In this document: positions 1 through 6,499 of the stretch, one piece after another
Numbering within the stretch: the first letter of the stretch is position 1
How the letters are laid out: the number at the start of each line of letters is the position of its first letter
Source of the DNA: GWC2-37-8 sp964485555
GTDB taxonomy: Bacteria; Patescibacteriota; Minisyncoccia; Moranbacterales; GWC2-37-73
Direction of reading: 5' to 3'
Assembly: GCA_964485555.1 (NCBI GenBank)
Contig: CAZAJN010000058.1
Coordinates: 1-16,673 of the forward strand
Length of the DNA stretch: 16,673 nt
The notes under the pieces: generated by a model
What the model saw: only the letters and a program-made list of their open reading frames with translations
The model's database searches: none
What the model was told of the DNA's origin: nothing
Program-made: the position numbers and the translations under genes

Positions 1-300
1 CGATTCCAGCATGGTTTCAAAACCGCTGCGGGTGTTTTCCAGTCCATTTATCTTGTCATTGATGATAGTCTTGATCGTTTCCGGATCAACCGCTTGCCAA
101 AGTTTCACATTATTTTTCTCGTTTTGAAGCACCAAACCGCTCTGCGCCAAGTCCTCCAATAAGCCATAAATTGTCGACCTCGGCATATTCAAATGCTTAG
201 CCAGCTTGCCGGCCGGCATTATTCCGCTCTCCAGGAGAGCTAAATAAACATCAGAATGTTCCCTTTTTAAGCCAAATTTCTCAAAAATTGTATCTAGCAT
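1..300 (-). CDS. TrmB-family HTH transcriptional regulator (partial, 3' end outside window)
   Basis: The frame is open from an ATG at 300 down to base 1, giving the first 100 residues. The protein begins MLDTIFEKFGLKREHSDVYL, then has a winged-helix layout: helix ALLESGIMPAGKLAKHLN, recognition helix PRSTIYGLLEDLAQSGL, and a wing with LVLQNEKNNVKLWQA. This is the usual TrmB/sugar-sensing HTH pattern, in which the N-terminal DNA-binding domain is followed by a coiled linker (the DPETIKTIINDKINGLENT stretch would start it) and a C-terminal effector domain, which is not visible here. A good promoter lies upstream (425-452), leaving a leader of about 120 nt that contains a hairpin. The target and ligand are unknown. 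There is no SD before the ATG. Confidence 0.8.
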   Translation of the reverse strand, partial: MLDTIFEKFGLKREHSDVYLALLESGIMPAGKLAKHLNMPRSTIYGLLEDLAQSGLVLQNEKNNVKLWQAVDPETIKTIINDKINGLENTRSGFETMLES

Positions 301-320
301 ATTTTGTGCGCCTGTTTGTC

Positions 321-366
321 ATTCCCGTGCGACCAAAGGAAGTGCCCTTGTGGTAAAAACGGGAAT
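321..366. repeat. Palindromic repeat in the leader of the TrmB-like gene
   Basis: The outer arms ATTCCCGT (321-328) and ACGGGAAT (359-366) are perfect complements. Inside them ACCAAAGG (332-339) pairs with CCTT-G-TGGT (346-354), with one bulged G. The CATTCCCG...CGGGAATCC frame is a widespread dispersed intergenic repeat type in bacteria. It lies within the predicted leader of the minus-strand regulator, so it may also fold in RNA. Confidence 0.6.
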
Positions 367-424
367 CCAGGAATTTAAATTACATAATCAAAAATTCATT
401 TGTCGCATATCGTCGACACTATGG

Positions 425-452
425 ATTATATCATATTTTAGTATATAATCAA
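425..452 (-). promoter_or_regulatory. Promoter for the minus-strand TrmB-like gene
   Basis: On the minus strand there is a -35 TTGATT (452-447), a 16-bp spacer and a perfect -10 TATAAT (430-425). A TGA directly before the -10 makes it an extended -10. Transcription would begin near 418. Confidence 0.6.
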
Positions 453-453
453 G

Positions 454-485
454 CGTTAAGATGATTTATTAAATAAGTCTTAACG
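454..485. promoter_or_regulatory. Inverted repeat between divergent genes, possible operator
   Basis: CGTTAAGA (454-461) and TCTTAACG (478-485) are perfect arms, with a second nested pair TTATT (466-470) and AATAA (472-476). The element abuts the -35 of the minus-strand regulator and lies upstream of the plus-strand gene at 568. This is where a regulator of either gene could bind. Which protein binds it is not shown. Confidence 0.45.
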
Positions 486-538
486 ATGTGTCCTTTAAAA
501 ATTACGATCGTCTCAATATAACGACATTAACCTCAAAC

Positions 539-560
539 CGCCACGAAGGCGACAAAGGAG
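539..560 (+). promoter_or_regulatory. Leader hairpin next to a strong SD of the gene at 568
   Basis: CGCC (539-542) and GGCG (548-551) form a short hairpin with loop ACGAA. Three bases later comes AAAGGAG (554-560), 7 nt before the ATG. An 11-nt block ATATAACGACA (516-526) upstream is repeated at 855-865 before the next gene. Confidence 0.5.
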
Positions 561-567
561 ATTTCCC

Positions 568-840
568 ATGTTAAGTCTCATACTAAGCAATCCCTACGTT
601 TTATTGGCAATCATTTTCAGCGTCTACAATATCCCACAGGTAAAACAAAGCAGAGGGGTTGATGCGAGTTTTAAGATTGAGATTATAGGTGCAGCGGGAC
701 TTACAATAATGATCACAAGTCTCCTAATAATCTTGTGCTGGTTATATGGCAAGGCATATGGATGTACAAAATATGAAGCTGCTCATGTAGCAATTCAGTT
801 TTTTTGTGAAATACCTGAAAAAGTTGTCTTGCTATTCTAA
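568..840 (+). CDS. Small membrane protein, possibly PQ-loop/SemiSWEET-like
   Basis: The ATG follows a strong SD (AAAGGAG) at good spacing, which fixes the start. The 90-residue product has a hydrophobic segment at about residues 9-22 ending in IPQV, a polar stretch KQSRGVDASFK, and a second hydrophobic segment at about 40-60 ending in WLYGK. The order PQ, then Ser/Gly, then W-x-YG resembles one PQ-loop repeat as in SemiSWEET sugar transporters of similar length. The C-terminus (AAHVAIQFFCEIPEKVVLLF) is less hydrophobic than a usual third helix, so the assignment is tentative. The next gene starts 41 nt later on the same strand with a similar leader, so the two are probably co-transcribed. Otherwise a hypothetical protein. 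Confidence 0.65.
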   Translation: MLSLILSNPYVLLAIIFSVYNIPQVKQSRGVDASFKIEIIGAAGLTIMITSLLIILCWLYGKAYGCTKYEAAHVAIQFFCEIPEKVVLLF

Positions 841-881
841 CCAATTCAGCCAGCATATAACGACAAAAAAGGGAGATTACC

Positions 882-1291
882 ATGGAATCTCAGGTAAAAG
901 AACGCCTTACGATGTTTATCCAGGAAACAAAGGAGGCACTGGATAAGTTAAGCGAAAAAGTAAACTGCCCTAGACCCTACCATTACAGCAACTTCGGCAC
1001 CATAAACTTTGATTGGCAGATGTCGTTAGATTTCGCCAACTGTGCAGATAGTGCATGGAAACGTCTTTTCTGCAGACTGGCCCACGGAAAAGAGTGTGGC
1101 CATAGTGAGTTTCTTGCCATAAAAAAGCAGGCAAAGAAGCCTACAAAAAGATAATGGAGTCCTTTTACAGCAAGGATCTTGGTCGACATGTTTCGTATGA
1201 CAGCATCAGGCTTGAAATAAACAGAGGAGGCATGAGAATTATTGTATATGTAAGCGTAACTCCATATACTCAAGGGTTGTTTGGACCCTGA
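882..1291 (+). CDS. Hypothetical protein in two overlapping frames joined by a -1 frameshift
   Basis: The ATG at 882 follows GGGAG. Frame 0 runs to a TAA at 1152-1154 (90 residues), ending in the low-quality tail KKQAKKPTKR. At codons 80-82 the sequence reads AT-A-AAA-AAG, the classic -1 slippery heptamer (1121-1127). A -1 slip there gives AIKKAGKEAYKKIMESFYSK and continues to a TGA at 1289-1291, a 136-residue protein with a beta-rich, normal-looking C-terminus (LEINRGGMRIIVYVSVTP). Without slippage, the second part could be read from an ATG at 1154 that overlaps the stop (TAATG). The N-terminal half is helical and charged, with CPRP and CGHSE cysteine motifs. A lost A in the A6 run (real gene decay or sequencing error) is the alternative to programmed shifting. 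Family not recognised. Confidence 0.6.
1121..1142 (+). promoter_or_regulatory. Candidate -1 frameshift signal (A-AAA-AAG plus small hairpin)
   Basis: The heptamer A AAA AAG at 1121-1127 is in the register required for simultaneous -1 slippage of the frame starting at 882. Directly after it, AGGC (1129-1132) can pair with GCCT (1139-1142) around AAAGAA. The 4-bp stem is weak and very close, and no good SD-like stimulator is seen upstream. The heptamer is certain; the function is inferred. Confidence 0.4.
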
Positions 1292-1313
1292 TTATTATTA
1301 CAAAATTACAAAC

Positions 1314-1346
1314 CCCGCGCGGTCATTGCACTGCGCGGGTTTTTTT
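1314..1346 (+). terminator. Intrinsic terminator of the plus-strand small-gene pair
   Basis: CCCGCGC (1314-1320) pairs with GCGCGGG (1333-1339). The stem can be extended by GGT/ACT to a 6-nt loop CATTGC, and a T7 run follows (1340-1346). It lies 22 nt after the stop of the frameshifted gene. Confidence 0.9.
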
Positions 1347-1357
1347 CTTTTTGCAAT

Positions 1358-1390
1358 AAAAAAAGGAGACTGCACGACTGTGCAATCTCC
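1358..1390 (-). terminator. Intrinsic terminator of the minus-strand TrmB operon
   Basis: In minus orientation GGAGA-TTGCAC pairs with GTGCA-G-TCTCC around loop AGTC: arms 1365-1375 and 1380-1390 with one mismatch. A T7 tract follows (1364-1358 read on the minus strand). It sits 18 nt after the stop of the 198-residue gene, back to back with the opposing terminator. Confidence 0.9.
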
Positions 1391-1408
1391 TGTGGATGAT
1401 GCTGACTT

Positions 1409-2005
1409 CTATTCTTCATAGCCCAAGAGTCTTCTTTCAAAATCTTTCAATAAAACATTTAGAGACCAACCGCCTTCTAATCGCTGGGGAGCAAAATCTT
1501 CATTGAATCCGACTTCAGATATATACTTCTTAACAAACTGATAATCGAACGCGGAATTACTGAATCTGCATATGAATTCGATAATCCTATATGCAACACA
1601 AGCCTCAAAGAAAACCTTATTTGCATATATATTGTAAGGTGGCGCAACCCCACACGTGCGATCTTCTTCATCAAACGTAAATTTGCCGTATTCCTTTAGG
1701 ATTGCAATCAATTGCGGAATGATTAAAATATCACCAATCAGATGCAACATCGCCATGGACTGTATACAGTCATGGTATTTTTCTCTCCAGTTATGTTTGA
1801 AATTTTCTAGCAGAATAGCACTTGCCTTCTTACATATTGTTTTCCCTAAAATTAGCGAGATGAGTCTATACTTATGCTGATCCTCTTTATCTAAACTCTT
1901 CATCAAAGTAGCTGAATCAGTTTCTGGAATTTTTATAAGGAATTGCCGAATATTTTCCACAAGAACGACGAGATCCATCTCCATGTTAATTGGCTTTTTG
2001 TTCAT
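1409..2005 (-). CDS. Hypothetical protein, 198 residues, second gene of a TrmB operon
   Basis: An AAAGGAGAG SD lies about 7 nt before the ATG at 2005, so this start is preferred over the ATG seven codons later. It begins 21 nt after the TrmB-like gene and ends at a strong terminator, so it is the last gene of a two-gene operon. The product is mostly alpha-helical with amphipathic repeats (for example SMAMLHLIGDILIIPQLIAI near the middle). It has no clear signal peptide or transmembrane helix, and several scattered cysteines. I do not recognise the family. Context suggests its expression is tied to the regulator before it. An effector or cargo gene controlled by that regulator is a guess only. 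Confidence 0.75.
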   Translation of the reverse strand: MNKKPINMEMDLVVLVENIRQFLIKIPETDSATLMKSLDKEDQHKYRLISLILGKTICKKASAILLENFKHNWREKYHDCIQSMAMLHLIGDILIIPQLIAILKEYGKFTFDEEDRTCGVAPPYNIYANKVFFEACVAYRIIEFICRFSNSAFDYQFVKKYISEVGFNEDFAPQRLEGGWSLNVLLKDFERRLLGYEE

Positions 2006-2026
2006 TATAGTCTCTCCTTTGCGATT

Positions 2027-2806
2027 TTATTTTTCCAACATTCCCCACATCATTTCGAAATAAACTCTATGCGTCTGTGCAAAATCCTTTGACTCAATAA
2101 CGACGATAATATTCTCCTCCCTCGTTGAGAACATTGCGATTTTGTCGCCAAAGATTATTTCCGAAGACGGAAATTGAAATCCCAATGGTGCAAGCCGAGT
2201 TTCTCGCGCGTATTTTTTGTCATCACTTTTCAATGTTTGCGCAACAGCTGAGTTTTCATTAATCGCACGACTAGTAAAGGCAAGCTTTGCTTTTCGCTGT
2301 TGAATTTCAGCCAAAAAATCCTCGCCCATGAATTTTTGAAACGTTTCAATTCGGGCGATACTCAAGAAATTCCTTCCTTCATAAGAAAAAATTTCATCCC
2401 AAACTTGGCGAAAACCCTCTTCCCCTTCATAAACCCGAATTTCAGGCTTGAAATCCCGGCCACCATGAAGAACATTAATCGTTGGCAAAATCTTTTCCAC
2501 GACATTCTTGGATTTCTGAAGATCGGCATGCTTGGAGTCCAACAGTGAATACAATTTATTGGTCGGATTCTCCGCCACCAATGCGCGCCGCTTGCCTTTT
2601 TTGATCTCATGCACGAACCCCTTGGCTTTCAGTTTTTCTGTAATGTCATATACGGTTCCTCGACTGAGACCAGTGACCAATGAAAGAGATGGGATGGTCG
2701 AATCACCGTTTTCCAAAATAGCCAAATATACGGCAACTTCGTTGTTGCTCAGTCCCAATTGTAAAAGACCTGTCATCACTTCCTGCTTCTGCATCTTGCT
2801 CAACAT
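2027..2806 (-). CDS. TrmB-family transcriptional regulator, full length
   Basis: The 259-residue product starts with a winged-helix domain (about residues 8-80). It contains LGLSNNEVAVYLAILENGD, a helix-turn-helix TIPSLSLVTGLSRGTVYDIT and a wing GFVHEIKKGKRRALVAENP. A coiled linker follows (KLYSLLDSKHADLQKSKNVV), then a C-terminal domain of about 150 residues with EIRVYEGEEGFRQVWDEI and GDKIAMFSTREENIIVVIES. This is the standard TrmB layout, in which the C-terminal PLD-like domain senses a ligand, often a sugar. The gene has no SD and uses an ATG 115 nt after the predicted transcript start. An ATG four codons later is a possible alternative start. It is followed at 21 nt by the unknown gene at 1409-2005. 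Ligand unknown. Confidence 0.9.
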   Translation of the reverse strand: MLSKMQKQEVMTGLLQLGLSNNEVAVYLAILENGDSTIPSLSLVTGLSRGTVYDITEKLKAKGFVHEIKKGKRRALVAENPTNKLYSLLDSKHADLQKSKNVVEKILPTINVLHGGRDFKPEIRVYEGEEGFRQVWDEIFSYEGRNFLSIARIETFQKFMGEDFLAEIQQRKAKLAFTSRAINENSAVAQTLKSDDKKYARETRLAPLGFQFPSSEIIFGDKIAMFSTREENIIVVIESKDFAQTHRVYFEMMWGMLEK

Positions 2807-2866
2807 ATAAATATATGCTTAATGGTTAATATAATCAATCCTGTCCGTCATTTTTTATCACATCTT

Positions 2867-2878
2867 GCAAAATTTTGC
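2867..2878. promoter_or_regulatory. Perfect 12-bp palindrome in the TrmB leader
   Basis: GCAAAATTTTGC is a perfect palindrome between the promoter and the start codon of the TrmB-like gene. It is a candidate site for autoregulation, though A/T palindromes of this size can also occur by chance. Confidence 0.35.
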
Positions 2879-2912
2879 CTTTTTATAAGCAATTTTTACT
2901 AATTACAAAAAC

Positions 2913-2956
2913 GACGGATTATGCCGTCATTATATCAAAAACCACTCTTTTGTCAA
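2913..2956 (-). promoter_or_regulatory. Near-consensus promoter and start-site palindrome of the TrmB operon
   Basis: The minus strand reads TTGACA (2956-2951), a 16-bp spacer and TATAAT (2934-2929), with TGA before the -10. Both hexamers match consensus. Immediately downstream GACGG (2928-2924) and CCGTC (2917-2913) form a perfect hairpin around CATAAT, covering the expected transcript start. It is therefore well placed as an operator. Confidence 0.85.
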
Positions 2957-2975
2957 GAAAAACTTATACAAAACA

Positions 2976-3007
2976 AAAAACCGCCTTCACACACGTCAAC
3001 GGTTTTT
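2976..3007 (-). terminator. Candidate intrinsic terminator downstream of ychF (bidirectional)
   Basis: AAAAACCG (2976-2983) pairs with CGGTTTTT (3000-3007) around a 16-nt loop. On the minus strand it is followed by a T-rich tract. The long loop makes it moderate in strength. It separates ychF from the TrmB operon promoter. Confidence 0.6.
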
Positions 3008-3048
3008 GAACTTTTGTATTTTGCATCCCGCATCCTACCTGGACCATA

Positions 3049-3222
3049 TGAAGTACGTAGGCGAAGCGCAAGTGATGAGCGTTAAAAAATTTTGAAACGT
3101 AGCGACCGTCAGCAGACGTAGGAGCGAAGTGTAAATTTTAGCGAAAAACGCCGCACTTGCCACAGTATCTTCATCAGGTCCGAGTTTTCTTTCCTCCAGG
3201 TTTCTTTTGCGGTCAAAAGAAA
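3049..3222. repeat. GC-rich, gene-free repeat island after ychF
   Basis: The gap 2807-3248 holds the TrmB promoter, a terminator and this island; no gene is seen. The island contains degenerate GCGAAGCGCAAGTG / GAGCGAAGTG words. It has flanking AAAATTTT (3088-3095) and AAATTTTAG (3133-3141) blocks around a CGTC-AGCA-GACG hairpin. It also has a perfect hairpin TTTCTTTTG (3201-3209) / CAAAAGAAA (3214-3222) around CGGT. Its composition differs from the AT-rich surroundings, and it looks like dispersed intergenic repeat material. Confidence 0.5.
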
Positions 3223-3248
3223 TGTGGAACCCTGCCGGTAAGCAAAGT

Positions 3249-4301
3249 CTACACTTTAAATTCCACAACTTCTCCATCATGCATGACATAATCTCGACCA
3301 ACAGTCTTCACAGCTCCAATTTCTTTGGCTTTCCCCCAGGATCCGATTTCGAGAAGCTTGTCCCACATGATCACGTCGGCGCGAATGAATTTGTCTTTGA
3401 AATCAGTGTGTATTGCGGCGCCAGCCTCAGGCGCTGTTGAACCTTTTTTGATTGTCCAAGCTCGAGTTTCTATCTTTCCAGTGGTCAGGAAAGTTTCAAG
3501 TCCCAAAAGATCGTAAGCCTCCACCACCAATTTGTTGATATTGGAAGTCAGTCCCATCTCCTCAATTTCTTCCGGGCTCATTTCGATAAGTTCCTCCTCA
3601 ATCTTGATATCCAGTTTCACATGCCTCCTATTTTCCAAAATGTCAGGCAATTTATCATTCACATCGCTCACATTGTACACATAGAGAAAAGGTTTCATGG
3701 TCAAAAGCTGAAATTCTTTGACAGCACCTTTCGTGTTCAAGTCATCAAAATCCAGGTCGGCTGTGTTGGCAAGCAAGCCCTTTTCCAACACATGCTTGAT
3801 TTTTTCAGCCACACCCAATTTGAACTGGGCCTCTTTGTCATTTCCGCGAGCGTCCTTGGCCAATTTTTCCATCCTTTTTATGACACTTTCCAAATCAGCC
3901 AAAATAAGTTCGGTGTTGATAATTTCAATGTCTTCCAAAGGATCAACTTTATTATGCACATGCGTGATGTTAGAATTCTCAAAAACCCTAACGACTTGCG
4001 CAATCGCATCCACTTCGCGGATGTTGGCCAAGAACTTATTTCCCAGACCCTCACCCTCCGAGGCGCCCTTAACAATACCAGCAATATCAACAAATTCAAC
4101 CACGGCTGGCACTATCTTTTCTGTTTGAGACATCTCTGAAAGCTTGTCCAGTCGCTCATCCGGAACCTTGACCACCCCCACATTCGGCTCAATGGTGCAA
4201 AATGGATAATTGCTGATTTCTACCGGGTTTTTGGTCAAAGCCTTGAAAAGCGTTGATTTTCCAACATTGGGAAGTCCGACTATTCCTATCTGTAAAGCCA
4301 T
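3249..4301 (-). CDS. ychF: YchF/OLA1-family ribosome-associated ATPase
   Basis: The 350-residue product is close to the usual ~363 of the family. It has the P-loop GLPNVGKS (residues 9-16), the switch I region NYPFCTIEPN (31-40), G3 DIAG (72-75) and the Obg-like GIVKGASEGEGLGNKFL. A coiled-coil insertion follows in the middle. The C-terminal TGS-like domain has TRAWTIKKGSTAPEAGAAIH and the FIRADVI signature. YchF hydrolyses ATP rather than GTP and binds ribosomes, with roles in translation and stress response. The nucleotide-specificity motif is normally NxxE; here it reads NVSD (210-213), a conservative change. There is no SD; the ATG lies just after a TATACT promoter block, so the leader is very short. 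It is divergent from thiI. Confidence 0.97.
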   Translation of the reverse strand: MALQIGIVGLPNVGKSTLFKALTKNPVEISNYPFCTIEPNVGVVKVPDERLDKLSEMSQTEKIVPAVVEFVDIAGIVKGASEGEGLGNKFLANIREVDAIAQVVRVFENSNITHVHNKVDPLEDIEIINTELILADLESVIKRMEKLAKDARGNDKEAQFKLGVAEKIKHVLEKGLLANTADLDFDDLNTKGAVKEFQLLTMKPFLYVYNVSDVNDKLPDILENRRHVKLDIKIEEELIEMSPEEIEEMGLTSNINKLVVEAYDLLGLETFLTTGKIETRAWTIKKGSTAPEAGAAIHTDFKDKFIRADVIMWDKLLEIGSWGKAKEIGAVKTVGRDYVMHDGEVVEFKV

Positions 4302-4315
4302 AAATTTAGTATCAA

Positions 4316-4328
4316 GTATTTAGTATAA
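4316..4328 (-). promoter_or_regulatory. -10 promoter block for ychF, repeated before thiI
   Basis: Read on the minus strand this is TTATACTAAATAC, with a TATACT -10 hexamer (4327-4322). The transcript would start only a few bases before the ATG at 4301. The same 13 bases stand in opposite orientation at 4465-4477 before thiI. The -35 is not clear. Confidence 0.45.
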
Positions 4329-4464
4329 TGTATCTTGTATAAAATACAGGAAATACGTAAAATTAGCAATCTTTACGGGTAATCATTGCCTTAGGCAAGG
4401 CATTTCTTATATAAAAAAATTACAATTCATCCAAAAGCTTTCCTTTTACTTGCATTCATGGTAT

Positions 4465-4477
4465 TTATACTAAATAC
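4465..4477 (+). promoter_or_regulatory. -10 promoter block for thiI
   Basis: TTATACTAAATAC, with TATACT at 4466-4471, lies 21 bp before the ATG. It is an exact inverted copy of the block before ychF. Extra TACTAAATAC-like words follow. No convincing -35 or SD is seen. Confidence 0.45.
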
Positions 4478-4498
4478 TAAATACGATATACAAAATAC

Positions 4499-5692
4499 AT
4501 GCTAAAAGACCACATCCTCATCCATTACGGGGAAATTACCCTAAAAGGCAAGAACCGCAACTATTTCGAAGGTCATTTGATTCAAAACATCAAAGATCAG
4601 CTCAATGATTTTTCTCCGAGCAGTTTTGAATATGTCAAAAAAATGTCCGGTGGGATTTTGGTAAAATTGAACGAAAAGGGAATTGGAAATGCTGCCATCA
4701 TTGAAGACGCTTTGCAACACGTTTTTGGAATCGTAAATTTTTCTTTTGCCACCAGCGTTCAGCAAGACATTGAAATATTGAAATCAACTTGTTGGGAACT
4801 TGTCAATTCGTCCATTGGCGGAGAAATTTTTGAAACATTCCGGGTCAGGACGCAGCGCTCAAACAAAAATTTCCCAATGACCAGCGAAGAAATCAACAAG
4901 AAAGTTGGAGGATTCATTTTTGACAAACTCGATGGAAAAAAGAAAGTAAGCCTAAAAAATCCTGATTTAGAATGTCACATCATAATCATCAACGAATTAG
5001 CATTGGTTTCACTTAAAAAAATCCAGGGACCGGGTGGTTTGCCGATTGGCACGGGCGGGAAAGCCATGGTTTTAATGTCTGGCGGATTTGATTCGCCAGT
5101 GGCAGCATGGTATCTGCTCAAACGCGGCGTCTCAACCCGTTTTGCGCATTTCCATTCGATTCCCTACACATCCAGAGAGTCATTGGAGAAAGTCACCGAT
5201 CTTATCAAAGTTTTGAAGAAATTCAAATCTTCCGGAGTCATGTATTCCATCCCATTTGCCGACGTGCAGAAGGAGATCATGATGAAATGCCCCGCCTCTC
5301 TCAGAGTCATCCTATATCGCCGCATGATGATGAGAATTTCCCAGCAACTAGCCCTCAAGGAAAAAGCTTTGGCCTTGATCACGGGAGACAGCGTGGGACA
5401 AGTCGCCTCGCAAACTTTGGAAAACATCCTGGCAGTGTCTCAAGCTGCCACGTTGCCGATTTTTCGTCCACTCATCGGAATGGACAAGGAAGAAATCATG
5501 AGCAAAGCGCGAGAAATCGGAACCTACGACATTTCGCGGCTTCCCCATGATGATTGCTGCACACGTCTTATGCCAAAAAATCCAGAAACTAGAGCTAAAC
5601 TTCCCGAAGTTCTGGAGGCTGAAAAAAATTTAGATATTGAAAAATTGGTTTTTGAAACCATAGGAAAAACTGAAAAAATAATCGTGCAATAG
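4499..5692 (+). CDS. thiI: ThiI, tRNA 4-thiouridine synthetase (short form)
   Basis: Domains in order are a ferredoxin-like start with HYGEITLKGKNR (9-20), a THUMP domain (about 65-175), the GPGGLPIGTGGK link (177-188) and a PP-loop ATPase with SGGFDS (194-199). A conserved GDSVGQVASQT (296-306) and a DDCC motif (351-354) followed by PKNPETRAKL close the domain. ThiI adenylates U8 of tRNA and inserts sulfur from a persulfide donor. The 397 residues match the short ThiI without the C-terminal rhodanese domain, so the second cysteine used in E. coli is absent and C353 or C354 is the likely catalytic cysteine. The ATG has no SD and lies close behind a TATACT block. It converges with the gene at 5711, with only 18 bp between the stops. 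Confidence 0.97.
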   Translation: MLKDHILIHYGEITLKGKNRNYFEGHLIQNIKDQLNDFSPSSFEYVKKMSGGILVKLNEKGIGNAAIIEDALQHVFGIVNFSFATSVQQDIEILKSTCWELVNSSIGGEIFETFRVRTQRSNKNFPMTSEEINKKVGGFIFDKLDGKKKVSLKNPDLECHIIIINELALVSLKKIQGPGGLPIGTGGKAMVLMSGGFDSPVAAWYLLKRGVSTRFAHFHSIPYTSRESLEKVTDLIKVLKKFKSSGVMYSIPFADVQKEIMMKCPASLRVILYRRMMMRISQQLALKEKALALITGDSVGQVASQTLENILAVSQAATLPIFRPLIGMDKEEIMSKAREIGTYDISRLPHDDCCTRLMPKNPETRAKLPEVLEAEKNLDIEKLVFETIGKTEKIIVQ

Positions 5693-5710
5693 AATAAAGG
5701 TTCTCAGCGA

Positions 5711-6475
5711 CTAACATCCACCGTCAGAATTGAAGCAGACTCCATCAAATTCTTTTTCCACAAATTCGTCATCCTGACAATTAGTGCATCTTCTTATCTC
5801 TCTGGCTTGAAATTCGAAATCGCCTTTTTTGATTCCAATAACTTTGATGATATTTCCTTTTTCCTCCAAGCTTTCATTTTCCCATCTGATGTCCTTATCT
5901 GTAACGATCCATTTTTTACCGTTCTCATCTCTCACGATCAGCCGCTCTTCAATTTCATCGACGTCTAATATTTTCCCAGTCAGAAAACCTTTTTCAGGCT
6001 GAAGCCAAAGCTCCTTGCGGGCTTTGTGTTTATATTGATCATATATCGGGACAGCCCTTGTCATCGCGTTGTCAGCCTGCTTTCCGAGGCCCAGCACATA
6101 AAATACACTGCCGAAAATAATACTTAGCACAATACTTCCCAAAACGATCCATCTTCTTCTGGCGCAATACCCGAGCCTGGTGCATTTCCAATTCAAATAA
6201 GCTGAGATGGCAAAAATAAACAACGAAACTATCCAGAAAACTGGCAACAGCATGAAGGCTGAGGTCATCCAGCTCCCTTGCAAGTGATCCATGATATCCA
6301 AATCCCCTGAATTTACAATGTGAACCACAACACTAAAAGATAGGCTCCCTAAAATCATCGAAACAAAAAACAGCAGCCAAAAAGCATAGCTCCTGATCAA
6401 GAAGTGCCATTTTGGAACTGGCATGATCTTCTCGCATTTTATTTTCCCTATGACGCTATCGCTGAATTTGGTCAT
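5711..6475 (-). CDS. Three-TM membrane protein, likely partner (anti-sigma candidate) of the adjacent sigma factor
   Basis: The 254-residue product has a cytosolic-type N-terminus (about 1-28), transmembrane helices at about 30-54, 72-94 and 108-130, and a soluble C-terminal domain (about 145-230). That domain is beta-rich, with TGKILDVDEIEERLIVRDE and GKKWIVTDKDIRW, as in a small OB- or SH3-like fold. The tail carries four cysteines (C230, C233, C247, C254) and could bind metal or form disulfides. It starts 24 nt after the ECF sigma stop, so the two are one operon. A membrane protein directly after an ECF sigma gene is often its anti-sigma factor. No classical zinc anti-sigma (HxxxCxxC) motif is present, so this role is inferred from position only. 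Confidence 0.8.
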   Translation of the reverse strand: MTKFSDSVIGKIKCEKIMPVPKWHFLIRSYAFWLLFFVSMILGSLSFSVVVHIVNSGDLDIMDHLQGSWMTSAFMLLPVFWIVSLFIFAISAYLNWKCTRLGYCARRRWIVLGSIVLSIIFGSVFYVLGLGKQADNAMTRAVPIYDQYKHKARKELWLQPEKGFLTGKILDVDEIEERLIVRDENGKKWIVTDKDIRWENESLEEKGNIIKVIGIKKGDFEFQAREIRRCTNCQDDEFVEKEFDGVCFNSDGGC

Positions 6476-6499
6476 CCTGTTGGTAGTTAACTTGAATTA

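Noticed and set aside
983..1273. Minus-strand open frame opposite the frameshifted gene
   Set aside because: No SD or promoter; the plus-strand frames have an SD and a terminator.
3621..4139. Long plus-strand open frame (172 codons) inside ychF
   Set aside because: It is antisense to a fully conserved ychF and has no SD or recognisable domain.
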